From: Lutispora sp.
Lineage (GTDB): Bacteria; Bacillota; Clostridia; Lutisporales; Lutisporaceae
Assembly (NCBI GenBank): GCA_030834765.1
Contig: JAUQXG010000485.1
Span: 1 to 10,829, forward strand
Direction: 5' to 3'
DNA length: 10,829 bases
The number at the start of each line of letters is the position of its first letter. The first letter of the stretch is position 1. Of the stretch, positions 1 to 7,022 are shown one piece after another. The position numbers were made by a program, and so were the translations under genes. The notes beneath the pieces are model-generated. The model was not told the origin of the DNA and did not search any database. It saw only the letters and a list, made by a program, of their open reading frames with translations.

Positions 1-1
1 T

Positions 2-529
2 AAAGCTCATGGGGAAATAGATGCTTTTTACTATATGAAGAGCACTGGAGTAGGGTTTGGATATAAGCAGAATTAAAAGCATTTCTATGCTCTCTACAAG
101 AATACCTCCAATGAGCCCATAGAACCATTTTTGAAATTTTATACCTTTTTTATAAATATAAGCTGAAATAAAACCAGCTAGGATCGTAGATATTGCACAA
201 GGAATTGAGGTTATTCCGCCTATGTCAAATGCAAATCTATGAATTCCAGCAATTAGGCCAGACACAATACCTACAAAAGGACCACAAAGAATTCCGCCAG
301 CCATTATTCCAATGATTCTTGTATTGGCAATAGCACCATTTATATAGGTACCAGAATAGGTACCTATTATTCCAAATATAGCAAAGATTATGGATAATAC
401 AATAAGGTCAAATCTTCTAAATTCATCTTTTTGTATGATCTTCTTAAATACTGATAAGTTGGAAATGATGAAAGCTATTATAAATACATAACCTAAATTA
501 TTTATGAGATTTATTAATATATTTATCAT
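2..529 (-). CDS. LytS-type 5TM receptor protein, N-terminal part (partial at window edge)
   Basis: This frame is open from an ATG at 529 (minus strand) to the left edge, giving 176 codons with no stop. It is the N-terminal membrane part of a LytS/YehU-type 5TMR-LYT receptor. The recognisable block is NTRIIGIMAGGILCGPFVG followed by GLIAGIHRF and a SIPCAISTILAGFISAYI segment, matching the family pattern NTR-IG-GG-GP-G-AG-HR with a conserved C-iSti-aG helix. About five hydrophobic helices are visible. The family usually carries a cytoplasmic output domain (histidine kinase, GGDEF or other) after this sensor. That part lies outside the window, so the output type is unknown. The start is supported by AAAGG (537-541 on the complement), 7-8 bases upstream. 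The gene is divergent from the HutD-family gene. The family call is solid; kinase versus cyclase is open. Confidence 0.85.
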   Translation of the reverse strand, partial: MINILINLINNLGYVFIIAFIISNLSVFKKIIQKDEFRRFDLIVLSIIFAIFGIIGTYSGTYINGAIANTRIIGIMAGGILCGPFVGIVSGLIAGIHRFAFDIGGITSIPCAISTILAGFISAYIYKKGIKFQKWFYGLIGGILVESIEMLLILLISKPYSSALHIVKSIYFPMSF

Positions 530-565
530 ATTTATACCTTTAACTTCAAAAATTTTTCTAATAAC

Positions 566-594
566 ATTGTAGCTTTTTATCTTTGTATCTGCAA
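566..594 (-). promoter_or_regulatory. Candidate sigma-A promoter for the LytS-type gene
   Basis: Read on the minus strand there is TTGCAG (594-589), 17 bases, then TACAAT (571-566), about 37 bases before the start codon at 529. The -10 matches the consensus at 5 of 6 positions and the -35 at only 3 of 6, so this is plausible but not strong. Confidence 0.4.
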
Positions 595-597
595 GAG

Positions 598-615
598 AAT
601 ATGAGTATTCATATT
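598..615. repeat. Palindrome AATATGA-N4-TCATATT in the divergent intergenic region
   Basis: A perfect 7-base inverted repeat with a 4-base centre lies just upstream of the -35 of the minus-strand promoter. Its size and place suit a dimeric regulator site. The region is very AT-rich, so a chance palindrome is possible. No regulator is identified. Confidence 0.35.
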
Positions 616-708
616 ATGGCATATTTATTATTTATATATATATGAAGAAATATATTAAATAACAGGGTATGATGAAGTTGTAAATGAGTAACATGAATTT
701 TGCTTATT

Positions 709-736
709 TTGACTTGGTTAAATGTTGTAGTAAAAT
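709..736 (+). promoter_or_regulatory. Sigma-A promoter for the HutD-family gene
   Basis: TTGACT (709-714), a 16-base spacer and TAAAAT (731-736) give 5/6 and 5/6 matches to the consensus hexamers. This places transcription start near 743, about 30 bases before the chosen start codon. Confidence 0.6.
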
Positions 737-775
737 AAGATTAGAAAAGTATTTAATTGAAAGGCAATGATAAAT

Positions 776-1393
776 ATGGCATATGAAATTGAATGGATAA
801 GAAAAGAAGAACTTAGCATAAACGTTTGGACTGGAGGCACTACAACACAATTGGCGATTTATCCTAAGGATGCAATTTATGGTGAGCGTAACTTTATATG
901 GCGTTTGAGTTCAGCACATGTGGAAGCAGAGGAATCTGTTTTTACATCACTTCCAAATATAAATAGGATTATTATGATTATAAAGGGTGAACTCATATTG
1001 GAACACGAAGGTCATCATAGATGCGTTTTAAAGAAGTTTGATCAAGACCATTTTAGTGGGAGTTGGAAGACGAAAAGCTTTGGGAAAGTAATAGATTTTA
1101 ATTTGATGATGAATGAAGGGTGTGAAGGGGAGCTAGATGTAATACATCTTAATAAAGGTCAATGGGAAAAGGTTTCTTTGGATAACAAAAAAGGTTTTTC
1201 AAAAAGTGTCCAAGCAATATATTGTACCAATGGAGAATTTGCCTTAAAAGCTGTCCATGGGAATGAAATTTGGGGGAATGAAGGAGATATCATATTAATA
1301 AAAACCAATAGCAATTTATGCGATCAATATTTTGAAGTACATAATAAAGCAGCGAGGGAAGTCGATTTGATTAAGGCAAACATATTTTTCTAA
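776..1393 (+). CDS. HutD/Ves family protein
   Basis: A 205-residue protein of the HutD/Ves family (PF05962), a bicupin-like fold. Family hallmarks are visible: W-x-GGTTTQLAIYP near the N terminus, then FIWRLSSAHVE, FTSLPNINRIIMIIKGELIL, and DFNLMMN in the middle, matching the W-G-T-P, F-WR-S-A-v, F-s-fp-g-R and DFNlM pattern. HutD occurs in histidine-utilisation operons and E. coli Ves is a relative, but no enzymatic activity is firmly established for the family. Two ATG codons are in frame, at 767 and 776. The only Shine-Dalgarno-like sequence, AAAGG at 760-764, sits 2 bases from the first and 11 from the second, so I prefer 776. It has its own promoter (709-736) and a likely terminator downstream, so it appears monocistronic. 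No hutH, hutU, hutI or hutG lies in the window, so a role in histidine breakdown cannot be assumed. Confidence 0.85.
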   Translation: MAYEIEWIRKEELSINVWTGGTTTQLAIYPKDAIYGERNFIWRLSSAHVEAEESVFTSLPNINRIIMIIKGELILEHEGHHRCVLKKFDQDHFSGSWKTKSFGKVIDFNLMMNEGCEGELDVIHLNKGQWEKVSLDNKKGFSKSVQAIYCTNGEFALKAVHGNEIWGNEGDIILIKTNSNLCDQYFEVHNKAAREVDLIKANIFF

Positions 1394-1463
1394 AACTATC
1401 TTAAATAAACTTCAAGGAAAATCACTAAAAGAACCTATCGCATGGGGTAGGCTGATAAGGAGT

Positions 1464-1502
1464 TGTTACAGCGAAATTCGTTTATCTGTAACATTTTCTT
1501 TG
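1464..1502 (+). terminator. Probable intrinsic terminator after the HutD-family gene
   Basis: TGTTACAG (1464-1471) and CTGTAACA (1486-1493) form a perfect 8-bp stem with a 14-base loop, followed by TTTTCTTT. The stem has only three GC pairs and the gene ends about 70 bases earlier, so efficiency may be modest. A second small hairpin, CCTATC/GGTAGG (1434-1451), lies just upstream. The rest of the gap up to 1621 holds a TATAAT hexamer at 1545-1550 with no good -35, and nothing else I recognise. Confidence 0.5.
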
Positions 1503-1621
1503 TGCTACAAATAAGATGCAAAAAAGAATACCTATTTTAAGGCATATAATAAACAATCTAGAACAGTAAATGAAATAATGTCCAGCATATGGGATGATTT
1601 TTAATATATAGAAGATAGGAT

Positions 1622-3355
1622 GTGACACTATCATTGACAATAAATAAAAAATTAAAAAAAATAGTACAAAATATATGCATTATTATGATAATTTTTTTAG
1701 GCGTTCTAGATATTGGATTATCAATGCCTCACAGTTTAAAGCTCTTTCGTGCTATCGGTACTTATTACAATAGATTTTCATATAGCGAATTAGTTATTCA
1801 TAGAAGTCTTTCTATTATGATTGGGTTTATACTGATAATTTTGTCCAATCGTCTTTATAAGCGAATGAGGTTCGCATGGATAATAACTATAGCATCATTA
1901 TTTATTTCTATAACCCTTATAATATTGCGTTCACGCAGTATTATTAATCCTTTAATTATAGCGGAATTATTTATAATTACAGTACTAGTCATCAGTTTTA
2001 AGGATTTCAGCAAAAAGTCAGATAAGATTTCAGTCAAAATGGCTTTGTTAGTTTCAGCAGTATCCATAGTACTTGTTATATTAAACACTGCAATAACATT
2101 GTTCTTAAGTAAGGGAAATTTCTTGGATATTTATGCCTTTGAAGATGCATTAGAAAAATCTATAAGGCTTTTATTCTTAATGGATATATCAGCCATAACT
2201 GCAAAAAGTCCATTAGGACATATTTATCTTGATTCTGCAATATTTGTAAACTGGGCATGTATCATTTTATCATTGATATTGATACTAAAGCCTTTGGTTT
2301 ATAATCCAATCATTAATAAAATAGATAAAGAGCATGCAAGGAAGATCGTTGATGAATATGGACAAAACCCTATGTCATATTTAGCCCTTGAAGAAGATAA
2401 AATATACTTTTTTGGAAATAAAATAGATGGTGTGATAGCCTATACAGTTGTTGGTGATGTTGCAGCATGTTGTGGTGATATTATATGTGCAGAAGAAAAT
2501 GCGAAGCAAATGATTAAAGAGTTTGTTGCGTTTTGTGAGAGAAATGATTTATCTGTTGTAATGATTAATGTAACAGAAAGATTTATAGATCAATATAAGG
2601 GGGCAGGTTTTGGTTATGTAAAATATGGAGAGGATGCATATTTTAAGCTTGAAGATTATAGTCTTGCTGGAGGACGAACAGCTAAAGTAAGAGCTGCAAT
2701 AAATCATGCAAATAAAGCAGGAATAACCGTGAGTGAATATAAACCAAGTCAAAAAAGAGATAAAAAAATTGAGGAGGAGATCCATAAGGTTTCACAAGAA
2801 TGGATATCAATGAAAAAAGGCGGAGAATTATCCTTTATGCTAGGAGGTGTGGGCCTGGAAAATCCAATGGATAAAAGATATTTCATTGCCAAGGATGCAA
2901 ATGATCATATTCTTGGATTTGTTGTTTTTACTCCTTTTGAATCAAGGCAAGGTTATTTAGCAGATGTAACAAGAAGGCATCCAAAATCACCCCAAGGAGT
3001 TATGGAAAAAATAATATATGATGCTTTTATGATAATGAAGGATGAAGGTGTAAAATGGGGAAGTCTGGGAATGGTCGCATTTGCAAACATAGGTCAGGAA
3101 GAAGAAACTGGGCTTTTAAACAAGGTCTTTTTATTTATATATGAAAATCTAAATAGCGTTTATGGCTTTAAGGGGCTCCATCATGCTAAAGAAAAATATA
3201 ATCCCACTGAATGGAGGCCAAGATACCTTGCATATTACCCAGAAATTTTTAACCTTAAAATAGCTTATGCTATTATAAAATCACAGTATCCCAAAGGAAT
3301 AACTGATTATTTATTTTCTATGATAAAGCAACGAAATGAAAAGGTATTACAGTGA
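1622..3355 (+). CDS. Membrane-anchored DUF2156 protein, MprF-like aminoacyl-phosphatidylglycerol synthase type
   Basis: A 577-residue protein with about six hydrophobic helices in the first ~227 residues (roughly 16-35, 62-80, 85-103, 108-126, 140-162, 205-227) and a cytoplasmic DUF2156 (PF09924) domain from about 240 to 560. The latter resembles the synthase half of MprF: two GNAT-like halves, with GRTAKVRAAINHANKAG where MprF has its RxN segment, then EKIIYDAFMIMKDEGVKWGSLGM, and a terminal FKGLHHAKEKYNPTEWRPRYL that matches the GL-x-KxKFxPxWExRYL end of the family. Known members transfer lysine or alanine from tRNA to phosphatidylglycerol, lowering surface negative charge and cationic-peptide sensitivity. 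The membrane part is much shorter than the ~14 helices of full MprF, so the flippase half appears absent. Substrate amino acid is not predictable. Start: the frame opens at GTG 1622, but AGGA (1617-1620) is only one base away. TTG at 1634 (13 bases from AGGA) is an alternative, so the start is uncertain by 4 codons. Confidence 0.82.
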   Translation: MTLSLTINKKLKKIVQNICIIMIIFLGVLDIGLSMPHSLKLFRAIGTYYNRFSYSELVIHRSLSIMIGFILIILSNRLYKRMRFAWIITIASLFISITLIILRSRSIINPLIIAELFIITVLVISFKDFSKKSDKISVKMALLVSAVSIVLVILNTAITLFLSKGNFLDIYAFEDALEKSIRLLFLMDISAITAKSPLGHIYLDSAIFVNWACIILSLILILKPLVYNPIINKIDKEHARKIVDEYGQNPMSYLALEEDKIYFFGNKIDGVIAYTVVGDVAACCGDIICAEENAKQMIKEFVAFCERNDLSVVMINVTERFIDQYKGAGFGYVKYGEDAYFKLEDYSLAGGRTAKVRAAINHANKAGITVSEYKPSQKRDKKIEEEIHKVSQEWISMKKGGELSFMLGGVGLENPMDKRYFIAKDANDHILGFVVFTPFESRQGYLADVTRRHPKSPQGVMEKIIYDAFMIMKDEGVKWGSLGMVAFANIGQEEETGLLNKVFLFIYENLNSVYGFKGLHHAKEKYNPTEWRPRYLAYYPEIFNLKIAYAIIKSQYPKGITDYLFSMIKQRNEKVLQ

Positions 3356-3394
3356 GATTACAATTTGATTAAAAGTTTATGAGACGGAAGGCTA

Positions 3395-3422
3395 TTTACA
3401 ATGATTGTAGAACTACTATATT
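3395..3422 (+). promoter_or_regulatory. Sigma-A promoter for the glycosidase-amidase gene
   Basis: TTTACA (3395-3400), 16 bases, then TATATT (3417-3422) each match consensus at 5 of 6 positions. Transcription would start near 3429, about 30 bases before the start codon. It would drive the wall enzyme and probably the HutP-family gene behind it. Confidence 0.55.
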
Positions 3423-3440
3423 AGCAATTTCTACAATTTT
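3404..3440 (+). repeat. 9-bp inverted repeat overlapping the promoter: operator or upstream terminator
   Basis: ATTGTAGAA (3404-3412) and TTCTACAAT (3429-3437) are exact reverse complements, 16 bases apart, followed by TTT. The repeat spans the promoter spacer, the -10 and the probable start point, so it could be a repressor site. It could equally act in RNA as a weak terminator of the DUF2156 gene, which ends at 3355. TTAGC (3421-3425) and GCTAA (3442-3446) form a competing stem next to the ribosome site. Confidence 0.4.
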
Positions 3441-3459
3441 AGCTAATAAGGAGTAAATT

Positions 3460-6354
3460 ATGAAGAAAGTATCAAGAGTTATTATTTTATTATTGGTTTT
3501 TTCATTAACATTACCAATGATTGGAGCGGCTCCCATCTCTAACACTTTAAAGAAGGAAGACTTAAGGGGTTTATGGGTTGCAACTGTCCTAAACATCGAT
3601 TATCCTTCAAAACCAACCACGGATCCAGAAATATTAAAAAGTGAAGCAATAAAGATATTGGAAGATGCAAAAAACACAGGATTTAATGCAGTTTTCCTAC
3701 AAGTCCGCCCTGCTTCAGATGCGCTATATAAGTCTAAATATTATCCTTGGTCTAAGTATTTAACAGGAAAGCAAGGATTAATGTGTAATAATGGTTTTGA
3801 CCCACTTGAATTTTGGGTAAAGGAAGCTCATGCCAGAGGGATAGAATTACATGCATGGATAAATCCTTATAGAGCAACAAAAAAGGTTGCAGCTGAGGCA
3901 AACTATGATTACTCAGGGCTAGATGCTTCTAATCCTGCTGTGGTACATCCTGAATGGACAGTGAAGTACCCTGATGGAAATCTATATTTTGATCCAGGTA
4001 TTCCAGAAGTCAGAAAGATGATAAGCGATAGTGTACTTGAAATTATTGAAAACTATGATGTAGATGGCATACATATGGATGATTATTTCTATCCAGGAAA
4101 AAACTTTGACGACAAAGCATCCTTTCAAAAATATGGAAAAGCCTTTTCAAATAAAGATGATTGGCGAAGAGATAATGTGAATAAGTTGATAGCTGACTTG
4201 TCAAAGGTAGTCAAGTCGGCATCACCAAAAGTGCGTTTTGGTGTTAGTCCCTTTGGAATATGGGCTAATAAAGGTACAAATGCGCTAGGAAGTGATACAA
4301 AAGGATTGCAGTCCTATTATGATCATTTTGCAGATACAAGAAAATGGGCAAAAGAAGGTATGGTAGATTATATTGCACCACAGATATATTGGAACATCGG
4401 ATTTTCTATAGCAGATTATAGCAAGTTAGTAGACTGGTGGACAGATACTGTTCGAGGAACAGGCGTTGATTTATATATCGGACAGGCTGCGTATCGTGTA
4501 GAGAATACAGACCCTTCAAATCCTTGGTATGGCGTTTCGGAAATTGAAAGGCAAATGGAGTTGAATACAAAGTTTCCTGAAATAAAAGGAAGTATTTTTT
4601 ATAATTATAAATCTTTAGCGAATAGCAAAGCGCTGGCTGCTGTTATAAAAGCAAATTATGAAAAAAGAGATGGAATTACTGCGAATATTCCTGTGAAGAT
4701 TTCAAGTCCCTCAGGAAACATTAAAACAAGCTTTAATCAGTTTTATATAAACGGTTCTTCTGATCCCAGCAAACCATTATTCTACAATGGGAAAGTAATT
4801 GAAAACAGGTCAAGTCAGGGATTTTTTGGAGTGCTTGTGCCTCTTGAAAAAGGGCAAAACACCTTGACGTTTTCTCAAGAAGGTTCCTATTCAACCATAG
4901 TTATATTTAAGGAGAATATTTCTTCAACACCACAAAAGATGAAATCAGCTGAGATCCCAGCAACTTCAGTTTTTCCCAAATCTCAGGAATATCGTTTGCC
5001 TGGGGAAAAAGTTGTTTTTTCGTGCCAGGCACCTATTGGTTCCAAGGTAACTGTGAAGATAGGCGGAAAAAGCTATAGTATGAATGCGGCATCAACAAAA
5101 TTAGATAATTCGGGGATTTATGCTACTACCTTTACCTATACTTACACCATTCCAACTTACACAGGGACACCACGAAATATTGATCTGGGGGCTCCCACCT
5201 ACACAATGAATTATAAAGGGATTGTAAAAACGGTAAAAGCGCCAGCAAAAATTGGTGTGATTATGAAAGATTCCCCTTTTTATGCAGAAATTATAAAAGA
5301 AGTAATATTTACTTATCCTACCCCATCCTCTGCCAATGGAGGCACATTTGAACTTTATAAGGGGATGTATGATAGCGTAACTGGAATGACAGGAAGTTTT
5401 GTCAGATTAGCTTCAGGACAATGGGTAGAAAAAAATAATGTAAAAACGTATATAAATAAAACGAAAATATCTACAATAGTAAAAAATGCAACCTATAGAA
5501 TTGGAGAAAAGTGGGATAGGATTCAATTTGATATGATAAACCCACCTGCAGCTACTGCATCTTTTGATGGAAAGCTGTTGAAATTAAATATCTATTCTAC
5601 TAAAGAAGCAGTTTCTCCAGTATTACCAAAGGATTCGCTATTTTCAACTGCTTTAGTTTCAACCAGCAACAATATGACAGAGTATACTTTGAGACTTAAA
5701 GATGATAAATATATAGAAGGGTACTATATTGAAAGGACATCGACAGGGCTTATATTAAATGTGAAAAGACCAGTAAAAGCAAAAGAATCAAATATGCCTC
5801 TTTCGGATATAACAATAATGCTAGATCCAGGCCATGGTGGAAGTGATACAGGGGCTGTAGGCCCATTAGGCGTGAACTATGCGGAAAAAGCAATCAATCT
5901 TAAAACTGCTCTTAAATTGAAAACAAAGCTAGAAGATCTTGGTGCAAAGGTATTGATGACAAGAGAAATAGATAAAGCTGTTTCTCTTGAAGAAAGACTG
6001 AATGCTTCAAGAACAGAAAAACCTGATATGTTTATTTCAATTCATGCAAACAGCATGGAAAGCAATGTTGATATATCAAAGGTAGATGGATTTTCAGTAT
6101 TTTATAGAGAAAATCTCGCATTGCCGCTTTCTCAGACAATATACAAAAATACAATAGAAACCTTAGGTAGAAATAGCAAAGGGATTACGAATAAAAACTT
6201 TTATGTTATAAGAGGCACATGGACTCCATCCATACTATTGGAAAGCGGCTTTGTGCCAAATCCCAATGAATTTCAGTGGTTAGTTGATGAAGACGAACAA
6301 ATTCGCCTTGTAAGGAATTTTGCTGAAGGAATTGTGAGATACTTGACAAAGTAA
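3460..6354 (+). CDS. Secreted GHL10 glycosidase / N-acetylmuramoyl-L-alanine amidase fusion
   Basis: A 964-residue exported wall hydrolase. Residues 1-23 are a signal peptide (KK, hydrophobic core, ending GAA-APIS). Residues ~35-395 are a glycosyl-hydrolase-like family 10 domain (PF02638, DUF187; YngK and E. coli YddW/DigH relatives): LRGLWVAT, VFLQVRPASDALY, HAWINPYR, VDGIHMDDYFYP (201-212, with the acidic D207/D208), RFGVSPFGIW and VDYIAPQIYW. Residues ~405-485 look like a beta-sandwich module (SSPSG, GSSDP, FYNGK), and ~490-770 is further beta-rich linker I cannot name. Residues ~785-964 are an Amidase_3 zinc domain (PF01520), with ligands H792 (DPGHGG), E809 and H862 (SIHAN) and catalytic E928 (LLESGF), all present. 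The amidase removes stem peptides from glycan strands; the first domain probably cuts glycans. Start ATG has TAAGGAG 6 bases upstream. The HutP-family gene follows after 50 bases with no terminator, suggesting an operon. Confidence 0.92.
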   Translation: MKKVSRVIILLLVFSLTLPMIGAAPISNTLKKEDLRGLWVATVLNIDYPSKPTTDPEILKSEAIKILEDAKNTGFNAVFLQVRPASDALYKSKYYPWSKYLTGKQGLMCNNGFDPLEFWVKEAHARGIELHAWINPYRATKKVAAEANYDYSGLDASNPAVVHPEWTVKYPDGNLYFDPGIPEVRKMISDSVLEIIENYDVDGIHMDDYFYPGKNFDDKASFQKYGKAFSNKDDWRRDNVNKLIADLSKVVKSASPKVRFGVSPFGIWANKGTNALGSDTKGLQSYYDHFADTRKWAKEGMVDYIAPQIYWNIGFSIADYSKLVDWWTDTVRGTGVDLYIGQAAYRVENTDPSNPWYGVSEIERQMELNTKFPEIKGSIFYNYKSLANSKALAAVIKANYEKRDGITANIPVKISSPSGNIKTSFNQFYINGSSDPSKPLFYNGKVIENRSSQGFFGVLVPLEKGQNTLTFSQEGSYSTIVIFKENISSTPQKMKSAEIPATSVFPKSQEYRLPGEKVVFSCQAPIGSKVTVKIGGKSYSMNAASTKLDNSGIYATTFTYTYTIPTYTGTPRNIDLGAPTYTMNYKGIVKTVKAPAKIGVIMKDSPFYAEIIKEVIFTYPTPSSANGGTFELYKGMYDSVTGMTGSFVRLASGQWVEKNNVKTYINKTKISTIVKNATYRIGEKWDRIQFDMINPPAATASFDGKLLKLNIYSTKEAVSPVLPKDSLFSTALVSTSNNMTEYTLRLKDDKYIEGYYIERTSTGLILNVKRPVKAKESNMPLSDITIMLDPGHGGSDTGAVGPLGVNYAEKAINLKTALKLKTKLEDLGAKVLMTREIDKAVSLEERLNASRTEKPDMFISIHANSMESNVDISKVDGFSVFYRENLALPLSQTIYKNTIETLGRNSKGITNKNFYVIRGTWTPSILLESGFVPNPNEFQWLVDEDEQIRLVRNFAEGIVRYLTK

Positions 6355-6404
6355 GAGAATGATTTTGAAATAGCCTATACAAATAATTTAAGGAGAGGAA
6401 ACAG

Positions 6405-6821
6405 ATGAAAGCAGATAGCATAGATGTTGCGAAGGCCTCTATTGAGCTTGCTATATCTTCAAGAGAAGATGAGAAGATATTAGAACAGCGGTTTAAGGAG
6501 CAAGGGATACTAACGGTAGCAGTGGATGTCGGTGGGAATATAAATAACTCTATTTCTAAGATAATAGAAAGAGCCTTGGTAGCTTCAAAAAGATGTGGAC
6601 TTATCAATGATTGTCATGTGCATGACGGTGCTGTAATCGGAGCAGCGAAAGAAGCTTTGGGACAGGTTAGTGAAAAAGCAAATGGATTAAATGTTGGGGG
6701 CAAAATAGGCATAGCGAGAAGCGGAGAGCATATAAGCGTAGCTATATTTATGAGTATAGGAGTACTTCACTTAAATGATTTGGTAATAGGCATAGCACAC
6801 CGGGCAATACCAGATATTTAA
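6405..6821 (+). CDS. HutP-family regulator (RNA-binding antiterminator family)
   Basis: A 138-residue protein of the HutP family (PF09021). The C-terminal stretch EHISVAIFMSIGVLHLNDLVIGIAHRA aligns with DWIAVSLYGTIGAPIKGLEHETFGVGINH of Bacillus subtilis HutP, and KIIERALVASKRCGLI with KVIAAIETASKKSGVI. B. subtilis HutP binds L-histidine and Mg2+, forms a hexamer, and grips UAG triplets in the hut leader to block termination. By my hand alignment the Mg2+ ligands H73, H77 and H138 fall on G75, G79 and L123 here, with histidines at 71, 73 and 122 nearby, so the effector may differ. Start ATG follows AAGGAG (6390-6395). It sits 50 bases after the wall-enzyme gene, probably in the same transcript. 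A UAG-rich leader begins right after its stop. This family in clostridia is not necessarily tied to histidine use. Family call is firm; target RNA is inferred. Confidence 0.85.
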   Translation: MKADSIDVAKASIELAISSREDEKILEQRFKEQGILTVAVDVGGNINNSISKIIERALVASKRCGLINDCHVHDGAVIGAAKEALGQVSEKANGLNVGGKIGIARSGEHISVAIFMSIGVLHLNDLVIGIAHRAIPDI

Positions 6822-6829
6822 ATTATGTA

Positions 6830-6858
6830 TTGATATCTGTGAATAATTATGTTAGTAT
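6830..6858 (+). promoter_or_regulatory. Extended -10 promoter for the ABC importer leader
   Basis: TTGATA (6830-6835), 17 bases and TAGTAT (6853-6858), preceded by TG at 6850-6851 as an extended -10. The -35 matches 5 of 6 and the -10 4 of 6. It starts 9 bases after the HutP-family stop codon and would give a leader of about 350 bases before the lipoprotein gene. Confidence 0.55.
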
Positions 6859-7022
6859 GAATATTAAATTTATAAAGTGGATTAGAGATATATAATGTAT
6901 TGTTTATATATCATGTAGTTTTTTATGTAGGTTATAGCACAAATGTGGGTGCTTTTGTAGGAATAAAATTGTAGTATGGTAGTTTTTGTAGGAGATATCA
7001 AATCAAGGCTTTAGAGGTATTT

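Noticed and set aside
1463..1540. Short frame starting TTG right after AAGGAG
   Set aside because: The ribosome site touches the start with no spacing, the frame runs through the terminator hairpin, and the 25-residue product resembles nothing known to me.
1545..1550. TATAAT as a promoter for the DUF2156 gene
   Set aside because: No acceptable -35 at 15-19 bases upstream and no convincing sigma-E or sigma-G pattern, so not called as a promoter.
6206..6607. Minus-strand open frame of 133 codons across the amidase end and HutP start
   Set aside because: Antisense to two well-supported genes, with low-complexity composition and no ribosome site evidence.
6943..6960. Five-codon frame MWVLL in the leader, as a possible Trp leader peptide
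   Set aside because: Only one Trp codon, and a poor ribosome site (AGG 11 bases away). Too short to separate from chance.
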